A stretch of 64,000 bases of DNA from Gibbula magus (Eukaryota; Mollusca; Gastropoda; Trochida; Trochidae). Position numbers and translations under genes: made by a program. The stretch's first letter is position 1. The number at the start of each line of letters is the position of its first letter. Shown here piece by piece: positions 56,401 to 64,000 of this stretch. Under the pieces are notes generated by a model, which worked only from the letters and a program-made list of their open reading frames with translations, searched no databases and was not told where the DNA came from. The stretch covers positions 12,598,395 through 12,662,394 of the forward strand of contig OW388298.1 in NCBI GenBank assembly GCA_936450465.1, read 5' to 3'.

Positions 56401-59400
56401 CCACCATCGGCGACACCGCCATCATCACCACTTCCATCATCATTGGCAATGAATGTTACAATACCTTCATCAAATCATCATTATTACAATAACCATCACC
56501 ACAACGTTCACAAATGTCATAACGTCATACTCACTACACACCCCTACCACCTTCACCACCATCATCATCACCACCCCTACCCTGTGCAGTGACTAACAGT
56601 TAATATTCCCTCACAAGGTGCCCGGTTCGAGTTCTTCTTTCTGGGGAGTTACCACAACTACCATAACAGACTGAAGCTCCTCTTCACGACGTCGGGCAAG
56701 TGCTTCCTGGCCGAGGAGATCTATGATATCTGGGGGAAAGACTTCACCGTGGCTGTATTTGAAATGTCCGATTCCTTGAAGACCCTAGACCTCTCCAAAG
56801 AGGAGGAAGTCCTAGCTGCAACCATGTGCGTCTTGTTCTCTGGTAGGTGAATCATCAACATGGAACTTTCATTACGAAAATTGTTTTTGTATTTTAATTA
56901 TAGTTTTGTGTTAGCTTGAGACATCGAGTGCCTAGAATTCTTTACCATAAGCTTCAAAATAAGAGTTGTCTTTCATAAAATGATGTTTTTTCAAGCTGTT
57001 ATATGTTCTTGTAAGTTAATCGTTTGGTTAACATGTTTATTAAACGTGTCAGTAAATGTTAATGTACATGTGTTTGTAAAAGTTTGTGTACATACAGGAT
57101 ATTTGAAAATATCAATCAGTTGTTTAGATTAACCTTTCAAGTAAACTTTTTTGTACAATTATGACACGATATAACATATGAGGCGTGTCTCAAGAGGTCG
57201 GCTGCAATTAAGAGATTTATCACAAAATTTGTTACCGTATTTCCTGTAACAAAAAATACCCCCGGGCCCAGGCTTTCATTTGCGAAAGTATGGTAATTTG
57301 TGTCAAATTGGCACTGTACAAAATGGTGAAAGTTGATGGCTGTGTGGCCGCTTAGTTTTAAGTGTAATGCCTGAAGTGTGTGACATCATAATTGAAACAT
57401 TACAGTAAGTTAGTTACTCATGACCCCGGCATCTGAGACAGAGAGAAAATTGTTCGCTTTCTGGGAGCAGCCGACTACCATTGGAACGCCTCTCGTATGT
57501 CATGTTACAAATTTAGCAGCACTCGATAGGTCCTGTCACCTGCATTTACCGTAGATTGAAGTTATATTGTGACGTTTCACTTTTTTCTGCTCTTCTGGTG
57601 CAAAAGCTTGCGGGATGCACCTGTCCGCCTATCCATTGACCTTTACATCCTCGGTCACCGGACCTACTCAACAAAATTATTTGCAAACCAATTCTTACAT
57701 TCTCTTTTCACAGAGGTTACTTCATTCAGTTCTTACATCTTAACTTTTGATGCATATGGAGTATAGTTCACGATTCACGCAACGTCAGGAAATCAGGAAA
57801 CCTGAAATACTCTATATGCAACACAGGTGAGGATGTAGGAAGTGGGTTGAGTTACCTGTGTGGGGAGAGAATGACCAACTCATATGTACATGTAGCTCAT
57901 ACATTGGGCGGTTTTATCCAATCAAATGGTTGGTTTGTCATTGCGCCTTCCACATCCGGGCCTCACGAGCTGCACAGTCACATACAATCATTTCATTGGT
58001 TAATAGTTGATGACAAGACTCAAAGACGGATAACTCGAGTAAAATGTTTCTTTGTGAAAAGTTCCATAGGTGTAAAGGATCGTTTCATGTAGATATGGGT
58101 GACCGAGGATGATGTTTGAACTGTAGTATATGATTCATAAGATCATGTGTTCTCTACCAAGCTTAGTCCACGAACTAACGATACAAACTCCATCCAACCT
58201 GGCTATAACACTTACCCATATGTTGTATCGAAAGGTAGGTAACATTTTCATTACTTGAAGCTTGTCACATAAAGGTCGCCAGTTCAACTTGACATTTGAG
58301 ATTGTTGGGTGGATCTTGCCAGGGGTTTGGCAATTATCTGCTGCAGAGAACATGCAATAAGGGTTGGCTGCTATGTTACACTGAAATTCAGCGTATTACA
58401 CCATGCTTCATGTGTTCAAGCCGATGTTCGCAGATTTCACCACAATGATAACTGTGTTGCGGACTTTCTTCCTGTAAAAGAACTAGCTGCCTTGATATAA
58501 GTAAAATAGTCATGGAAGCGACGATAAACCCCAAATCATTTCACCTCATCTCCATTGACGGTTGACATGTATTTGCCAGAGATTTTGAGGGTCCAAGTAT
58601 TTCATCAAAAGCCTTGGACAGTAAAATCATATCTGTTTTGGCTTCGTAATAATTTGTATGTCATCACTTTTAACCCCCGATTGTGTATGAAATCTAAGTG
58701 GTTTGTACGCAGTCAACATATTTCATTTATACTGTAGTTCAGTATGTGTTTCTCAGGGCAATACCCTTAACAAATTGAATCATCATAAAGAAACACAAAC
58801 ACATATGCAAAATGAGGCTTATTATTTAAGTAAAGTATGTAAATATAAGTACAGTACTTTTATGTGATATGTTTACGTGCTCATGCCACTAGTGAACATA
58901 CATACTAACAAAGAAAATAAATAAAACATTTAACTTATGAACTTTTCATCTCTAGTACTGCAATGCTAAATAAACGTACGGGCAAAAGAAAGTATATGGC
59001 TCAGTTGTATTTATCATATGTATAATTTTCAAAGTCAAATATCTCGAGTTTTCGACATCGTATTGTTTATGAAATTAGTTCAAAACATTAAATCAGTCAA
59101 AGATTTTTAAAAGTTTCAAATATTTTTATCAAAATTTAAAATTTAAATTTTGAAACTCCCCCAAATTAATTTGGATAAAACACAACTGTTCATCGACATA
59201 TAACTCATACTTTGTGTGAAAATCAATAAATGTGCTTCGTCCTGCACACATTTACAACATTTTAAACATGGTAGGAGTCATGTTGGTGTAAATTTGATTT
59301 CTTACCCCTGTCTATTTTAAATAATGATATTTTAGTTAAACATTCACCAATTAAGTCATTGCCGAACTACTGCCGAGAGGTGTTATTGTATCGTTCCATA

Positions 59401-60175
59401 ATGAAATGCATCTCATGTCTTAAAAAAAATTGAATTAATCGAAAACAAGTGAGTGTTATACTTTCTTTTGCCCGTCAGTTTATTAACATGTCCTTATACC
59501 ATCAGGCAGAATCATAGACGTTTCCAAAAGTTTAATTATATTTGAGAATCCTAATTATTCAACACTTATTAAAGCATGACATACACCCATCATCAGTATT
59601 TCATTCATCGTGGTATTTAAACTCAACAATTTTTCATTTCACACTCGAGATGGAAATGACAGAGAATACGCGGACCTTAAATGTTGTATGTCACACTGGG
59701 GCTCGGTTGATGATGCTTAGCTTAGATCGACTGGTTCTTGGGTGGCAAGCAAATAATAGCAATTTATTTAATGCATTCCACCTGACGAAGGAGTGTGCAT
59801 ATACTCCGAAACATTGTGTTTCTTCATTAAAGAAGTTATTATACAGAAAATCGCCCTAATCTTAAATCATTATATTTTTTTTTATTTGTTAAATTGTTTA
59901 AAAACTCTTAATATATTCATTTGGTGCTTATTTCTCTAATTATTTTGTATTTGTCTATTTGTATTATTGCAGACAGGTGCGAGCTACAGAAGCCCTGGCA
60001 CGTGGACGTTATTCACTGGAGAGTGGTGTCCGCCTTGCTGCACCACCTCGCTAAACATCACTCAAAACCAGCCTTAAGATTCGCCAAAATTCTCGACCGA
60101 CTCACCCAACTGAGGTCCTTGTCTGAATGGAATCTCAAGCTGGAGAAAGCTGTCAAATGGTTGCCCGGCATCTGA
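53413..60175 (+). CDS. Nuclear receptor with atypical P-box (6 exons, 378 aa), probably NR1-like
   Basis: Exons 53413-53493, 53749-53890, 54244-54515, 55610-55823, 56618-56842, 59973-60175 (1137 nt); intron phases 0, 1, 0, 1, 1 all agree. An in-frame TGA lies upstream of the ATG, so the protein starts at the DNA-binding domain with no A/B region. Zinc finger 1 uses Cys6, 9, 23 and 26; finger 2 uses Cys42, 48, 58 and 61; then RYRKCCQVGM. The P-box is CGACKEFF where most receptors have CEGCKGFF. The CTE reads AIKTGRYSYKKK. The hinge is about 85-150. The ligand-binding domain carries the helix 3-5 signature (NFVENIPGVTKLSFDDKANL, residues 215-234) and helices 10-11 (FAKILDRLTQLRSL). The protein ends EKAVKWLPGI, without a usual AF-2 helix (PLLxEI/F). 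It is expected to act as a nuclear transcription regulator; ligand and DNA site are unknown. I cannot choose between NR1 subgroups and a lineage-specific expansion. Confidence 0.9.
53749..53890 (+). CDS. Nuclear receptor, exon 2 (zinc finger 2)
   Basis: Acceptor TTTATTAAAG (no strong pyrimidine tract) and donor CCAAG|GTGAGA. It encodes EFFHRAVPRKEVYRC and the C-x5-C-x9-C-x2-C finger 2. The DBD exon junction between the fingers' halves at the P-box Lys is common in this family. Confidence 0.9.
54244..54515 (+). CDS. Nuclear receptor, exon 3 (C-terminal extension, hinge, LBD helix 1)
   Basis: Entered in phase 1, giving AIKTGRYSYKKKSADILELQ, a short coiled stretch, a polar hinge, and DLLISNILSVHQSYTESMFR typical of helix 1. 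Donor TACAAT|GTAAGT, phase 0. Confidence 0.88.
55135..55230 (+). repeat. 95-bp direct repeat in receptor intron 3, copy 1
   Basis: TGGCTGATATTGTGTATACA, GTGTCATCATGTATCTAGTA and GTGTCCACACTTACATATAT match 55490-55580 with few differences. Confidence 0.85.
55231..55357. mobile_element. Foldback element in receptor intron 3
   Basis: The left arm (AGGACAAAAAGTGGTGGAAT, TGCCAGATCCTTCCGGATTC) is the imperfect reverse complement of the right arm (GGATCGGGCAAGTGGATTCC, ACAACTTTTTGTCCC). Arms are about 50 bp with a short AT-rich loop. It sits directly after direct-repeat copy 1, so the 95-bp duplication may be linked to it. Confidence 0.85.
55488..55582 (+). repeat. 95-bp direct repeat in receptor intron 3, copy 2
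   Basis: Second copy of 55135-55230, ending about 28 bases before the exon 4 acceptor, so it supplies part of that intron's 3' end. Confidence 0.85.
55610..55823 (+). CDS. Nuclear receptor, exon 4 (LBD helix 3 region)
   Basis: Acceptor GTTTCATTACAG and donor AAAA|GTAGGC. It encodes the LBD signature NFVENIPGVTKLSFDDKANL. It leaves in phase 1. Confidence 0.9.
56250..56580 (+). repeat. CAT/CAC trinucleotide-rich tract
   Basis: A perfect (ATC)n core at 56257-56288 followed by a degenerate CATCAC/CACCAT tract up to 56580, in receptor intron 4 just before exon 5. Confidence 0.9.
56618..56842 (+). CDS. Nuclear receptor, exon 5 (LBD helices 5-9)
   Basis: Acceptor CCCTCACAAG and donor TCTG|GTAGGT. 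It reads ARFEFFFLGSYHNYHNRLKL through LSKEEEVLAATMCVLFS, the usual mid-LBD pattern. Phase 1 at both ends. Confidence 0.88.
58311..58498 (+). mobile_element. tRNA-derived SINE, family A, copy lacking most of the head
   Basis: GCAATTATCTGCTGCAGAGA, ACACTGAAATTCAGCGTAT and CGCAGATTTCACCACAATG align with the SINE bodies at 47687 and 49061. It lies in receptor intron 5. Confidence 0.75.
58978..59475. mobile_element. CGGGCAAAAG-family element, copy with 19-bp perfect ends (498 bp)
   Basis: ACGGGCAAAAGAAAGTATA at 58978-58996 is the exact reverse complement of 59457-59475. No coding capacity. It lies in receptor intron 5. Other members are at 26572-27124 and, partial, 45738. Confidence 0.88.
59779..59860 (+). 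ncRNA. Hammerhead-like motif, decayed copy
   Basis: CTGACGA (59782-59788), a stem GGAGT...ACTCC, GAAA (59808-59811) and CATTGTG, followed by AAAGAAGTTATTATACAGAA from the right arm of the 62912-63094 repeat. The cleavage triplet is ATT instead of GTC, so stem III loses a pair. It is in receptor intron 5, sense strand. Confidence 0.5.
59973..60175 (+). CDS. Nuclear receptor, exon 6 (LBD helices 9-11, stop)
   Basis: Acceptor TGTATTATTGCAG, phase 1, TGA at 60173-60175. It reads DRCELQKPWHVDVIHWRVVS, HHLAKHHSKPALRFAKILDR, LTQLRSLSEWN and ends KWLPGI. The acidic AF-2 core expected after helix 11 is missing. Confidence 0.88.
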
Positions 60176-61940
60176 AGACTGCAAATTTGGTATATAAGCG
60201 CTAATGGTGCCATTCCTGCCATTGTCACTGTGGTGTTTATTCCTAAATGCTTGACAATGCAGCTTGGGAAATTGCAAGCATGAAACAAAGATCAACGGAT
60301 TACAACAGTACTGGATTGATTCTTCTAGAAGCATTTTGGAATGAAAAAGGATATTCAGGTTATTTAGATAGTCAACTTCTTCATTGCATGTAATGGATTA
60401 TTTAGGTGTAAATGCCCTCTTCGTTTATCAACTTATGTATTACAAATAGTGAAGTATTTCGTTGTAAATCTCCTAACCGTTTGTTATAGCCAACTTCCCA
60501 GGCAAGTCCTATCTCGCGTTAGTCTCAATCACTGGATTAAAATGGAGGCCGGCACGAGTTAGGACTTCCAAGGGAAGTTGTTATCAAGCAAATGATGCCA
60601 AGATTTATCAAGGAGCCCGGATGTCATCTTAACATACCACCCTTTGAAAAGTTACTCGTCATCACTTCCGTGACGATTGGTTGATTCAAAGGAAATTTCA
60701 CTTCACTTTTGCCATGGTCCCTCTTCAGTAAGATCTTCAGCTGTACGTGCACAACTAGCCTAAGACCTAGAAATATATTTTTTTAATGTTTGTGGTCGTT
60801 ACCGGCTGACAAAAATGATGCGATGACACGATTTTTTTTTACGACATTTTTTTTTAATTTAGAGATAAATTCCAATGTATTCAAACTTCTCACCAGTTAA
60901 AAAACAAATTTAGATAATTATTTATATAAATAAAGCACAAAACCTCTTGAATATTCCAAATGGTCAATAATCTTACCCCAACACTCCATTTTCAATATCC
61001 AATGTTTTCTGAGGCAAAAGAGTTAGAGTTATTTGCCCCTTTCCTTTGTAAAACAAAGAAAAATAGACCTGGGTTTGAAACTGATGCGGGCGGAACCCAG
61101 AAACAAACTCTTGTTTTGGCCTTAAGACCTCTTTCTACATTTCCCAGATGGTCTAAGAGCTATAATAGTCTGAAGTTGCACACAATAACCCTGGCTTTCG
61201 ACTACTCAGCGTTAGAGAGTCTAGGAAATGGCGCTGTAATATTTTATTAAATTTGAGTGTGATACACTAATGTAATTTTAGATTTTATTCAGATTGTAGT
61301 GTTATTCTATTCCTATAGTTTTAACCTCACACTCGCAATTGTTTCTGACTTATTTGGTTGTTGAATGTTTCTGACTTCAGAGAAAACGTTTACACACAAT
61401 ATGTAGTACAAAAATTAGAATCTGTAGATAATAATACGTGATGTAATATACTTTCGGATATACAAATGTAGTTAGAATACTGTGAAAGTGAATAAATGTT
61501 TTATGATTCCTTTGAAGTTTGTGCTATGTTGTCTAGGGACTGACGATCAAATTCGATGTTGGTTTAATAATAATGTGGAAAGATACTTGGATAGCCACTA
61601 TTAACTACTGTGAGAGAATGTGGGAAGATTTGACTTGAGTAACCTCTGTTGGATGAGAATGTGGAAAGATATGACTTGAGTTACCTCTTTTGGGTGAGAA
61701 TGTGGAAGATATAATGTGAGTTACCCCTATGGGTAGAGGACATGTGGACAGGTTTTACGTGAGTAGCATACCTTCAGTCTAATGATTAATTATTCGTCCT
61801 TCTGGAGTTTAAAACTATTATTTCACAATTTATAATTGGTACAAAGATAGAGCTTATTTGCGATGTAAATCATGAACACTAAATGGTGACACTCAAATTG
61901 GCGCTCAATTTTATGTTTTCTTATCACGATGCAATCACTA
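60176..61940. other. Receptor 3' region and downstream intergenic DNA
   Basis: AATAAA at 60929-60934 and another at about 61491 are candidate polyadenylation signals for the receptor. Short tandem GAATGTGGAAAGAT-like repeats occur at 61615-61745. No further gene seen. Confidence 0.45.
60929..60934 (+). terminator. Candidate polyadenylation signal of the nuclear receptor gene
   Basis: AATAAA about 750 bases after the stop codon; the first canonical signal I found on the plus strand after the receptor stop. Confidence 0.4.
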
Positions 61941-61948
61941 ATTCAATC

Positions 61949-62574
61949 ACAATAGTATAACAGCATCAAACACAATAGTATAACAGCATCAAACACAATA
62001 GTATAACAGCATCAAACACAATAGTATAACAGCATCAAAAACAATAGTATAACAGCATCAAACACAATAGTATAACAGCATCAAACACAATAGTATAACA
62101 GCATCAAACACAATAGTATAACAGCATCAAAAACAATAGTATAACAGCATCAAACACAATAGTATAACAGCATCAAACACAATAGTATAACAGCATCAAA
62201 CACAATAGTATAACAGCATCAAACACAATAGTATAACAGTATCAAACACAATAGTATAACAGCATCGAACACAATAGTATAACAGCATCGAACACAATAG
62301 TATAACAGCATCAAACACAATAGTATAACAGCATCAAACACAATAGTATAACAGCATCAAACACAATAGTATAACAGCATCAAACACAATAGTATAACAG
62401 CATCAAACACAATAGTATAACAGCATCAAACACAATAGTATAACAGCATCAAACACAATAGTATAACAGCATCAAACATAATAGCATAACAGCATCAAAC
62501 ACAATAGTATAACAGCATCAAACACAATAGTATAACAGCATCAAACACAATAGTATAACAGCATCAAATACAAG
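61949..62574 (+). repeat. 23-bp minisatellite, about 27 copies
   Basis: Unit ACACAATAGTATAACAGCAT plus CAA, nearly identical in all copies (variants AAACAATAG, CAGTATC, CATCGAA). Head-to-tail without spacers, so not a CRISPR array. Confidence 0.96.
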
Positions 62575-62845
62575 ATGCTTAAATCCACGAGTGATACGTA
62601 CGCGTGAACCAGTGTAACATCTTGTCTTCAGAAGCCAACTTGAAGTCAAATTTGAAATTCCAAAACATTATCTGTTCATATCGTCGTTTTCGAATCTCCA
62701 TTTTAAAAATGCAATTTCAGCATTCAAGTGTCTTTGAACCACCATAAACATTAAATATCATAATCTGATGTATAAAATTGTAAGCACTTCTTTACAAGAC
62801 ACGTGTCTACCGAATACATTCAAAATCAACTGTCACGGCCAGAGT
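62575..62845 (+). repeat. Dispersed repeat related to 42005-42480
   Basis: Adjoins the minisatellite. Shares GTGATACGTACGCGTGAACC-like start, ATCGTCGTTTTCGAATCTCC and CACGTGTCTACCG-like end with 42005-42480. Confidence 0.55.
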
Positions 62846-62911
62846 GTTATACTCTCTTCAAAATGTGGCGACGTTTCTTCCTAACGCATTTGAGTATAAT
62901 GGGAAAAGGGA

Positions 62912-63094
62912 AGATTTTCTGGATAACAACTTCTTTAACGTGAAAATACACAACCTTTCCTCGCCATTGTTTTGTTTGCTATATAAATGTACCATATTTT
63001 GTTATTTCCTTACATTCCACCTGATGAAGGAGTGAGTATGTACTCCGAAACGTCGTGTATTTTCACGTTAAAGAAGTTGTTATCCAGAAAATCT
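62912..63094. mobile_element. Hammerhead-bearing inverted-repeat element, best copy
   Basis: Bases 62912-62951 are the exact reverse complement of 63055-63094 (40 bp; outer AGATTTTCTGGATAACAACT). The 103-bp loop ends in a hammerhead-like core. Conserved flanks continue to about 63145 (CTTCCTGTTCTTATG, CCCTTCAAAGACCC). Related copies are at 33690, 34859 and 59779. Penelope-like retroelements carry small hammerheads in their flanking repeats, so a relic or non-autonomous derivative of such an element is likely; no reverse transcriptase of that group is visible here. Confidence 0.75.
63018..63057 (+). ncRNA. Hammerhead ribozyme-like motif (type I, minimal stem III)
   Basis: CAC (63018-63020), CTGATGA (63021-63027), an extra A, stem II GGAGT/ACTCC (63029-63033 with 63042-63046), GAAA (63047-63050), CGTC (63051-63054) and GTG (63055-63057). 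CAC and GTG can form stem I. Stem III would be only ACGU, self-complementary, so activity would need two copies pairing. The predicted cut follows C63054. The extra A before stem II departs from the textbook core, so call it hammerhead-like. Confidence 0.6.
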
Positions 63095-63149
63095 TCCTGT
63101 TCTTATGCATACCACTTCTAAACGCCCTTCAAAGACCCAAATTCAAAGC

Positions 63150-64000
63150 TGTTTTAATGATTCTAGTAAACTTATTATTTCAAACTGTTTCATATGTAAT
63201 AAATGTTATCACAGCGGAACTATTGTTGACACTGACCCTCCAAGACTGAATCCCATGTTCCTTCTGAGGAAAACATGTGGCCACATGCCCTTGACGTGAG
63301 TATAATAATCTATATTTTGAAACGTGATATATCCGCATAAAGATGTCGCTCAACTGATTTGACAAGTCCTACTCTCTAAAATCTGGAAATGTTTATGTCT
63401 CATTTTGGTTTGAAAATATCATTAAATGTCTTTCAACTAAACTGATATGTTGGCCGGTCTCGTATGAATTGAGTCCACTGTATGTAAATATATACGTACA
63501 TATTCATTTACTTTAAAACAAATTAAGTCAAAATTGGACATTTATACTAACGTTAATGTACACTTAAATCTAATGAGGCAATTAATCTCGTGAAAGTGAA
63601 AAATAAAGTTAAGTCAAGTGTTTTATTCCATTCGTAGCACGCATTTATCTGAACACAATGGATGTAGAAGTCCATGTATATTATATATCATTGCCTAAAA
63701 CCCCGGAGGCCTTTAACGTGAACGTTATATTATGAATAAAAGGATAATTAAAAAGAATATTCACACATGAGTGAATGGAGTTGCTACACGTGTGAAGAAT
63801 TAATAAAGACTCTGTTTCATTTCATTCATTTTAAAAATGTGCATGTAAGTCATTTCAACTTTATATTGAGATTAAACGTATCATAACACATTATCCCCAC
63901 ACGAGTGAATAGAATTGTTTCACAAGTGTTACAAGATATACTTGACTCCGTTTCATTGGATTCATTCGTTTCGAAGAAATGTTATGTGTGCACTTTAAAC
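63150..64000. other. Window end, no gene recognised
   Basis: AT-rich sequence. A lone AACACAATGGATGTAG near 63654 matches the end of the TTAA-element family at 43150. ACATGAGTGAATGGAGTTG and CACGAGTGAATAGAATTG near 63767 and 63900 form a diverged direct repeat. Confidence 0.45.

Noticed and set aside
61949..62574. CRISPR-like array
   Set aside because: The 23-bp units are directly adjacent with no spacers, in a eukaryotic genome; it is a minisatellite.

Overview
The window is intron-rich, AT-rich eukaryotic DNA. It has long introns, GT-AG splice sites, a nuclear receptor gene, an Ig-domain membrane protein gene, Tx1/L1-type LINE remnants, tRNA-derived SINEs and many short terminal-inverted-repeat elements. 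Gene families and repeat types suggest a marine invertebrate, most likely a lophotrochozoan such as a bivalve or other mollusc. This is an inference; nothing in the window names a species.

Three protein-coding genes can be assembled exon by exon with matching splice phases. (1) 659-10718, plus strand, 4 exons, 168 aa: signal peptide, one Ig-like domain, one transmembrane helix and an almost absent cytoplasmic tail. (2) 23467-13304, minus strand, 7 exons, 1079 aa: a very charged, low-complexity protein with a K/R block, a G-D repeat and a 2.5-kb last exon; I cannot assign a family. (3) 53413-60175, plus strand, 6 exons, 378 aa: a nuclear receptor with both zinc fingers and a ligand-binding domain, an unusual P-box (CGACKE) and no recognisable AF-2 helix. 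Each assembled CDS length is divisible by three and every intron phase agrees. Two possible plus-strand terminal exons (22260-22336 and 22501-22604) lie inside intron 1 of gene 2 and have no identified upstream exons.

The rest, including the 30-kb stretch between genes 2 and 3, is repeat-rich and shows no convincing gene. It holds TTAA-flanked miniature elements (16278, 43150, 48378), an element with long inverted ends and a 9-bp target duplication (35160-35783), a family ending in CGGGCAAAAG (26572, 45738, 58978), foldback elements (12916, 25624, 55231), tRNA-headed SINEs (21680, 47687, 49061, 51700, 58311), broken LINEs (19290, 36690-39692), two long TAG/CTA microsatellites and several minisatellites.

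The most interesting non-gene signal is at 62912-63094. Perfect 40-bp inverted arms enclose a hammerhead-ribozyme-like core (CTGATGA, stem, GAAAC, GTC), and the predicted cleavage point falls exactly on the first base of the right arm. A second, partly decayed core is at 59779-59818 in the last intron of the nuclear receptor gene, and a collapsed one is near 33755. The three genes show no sign of acting together; they are ordinary neighbours in a repeat-rich genome.
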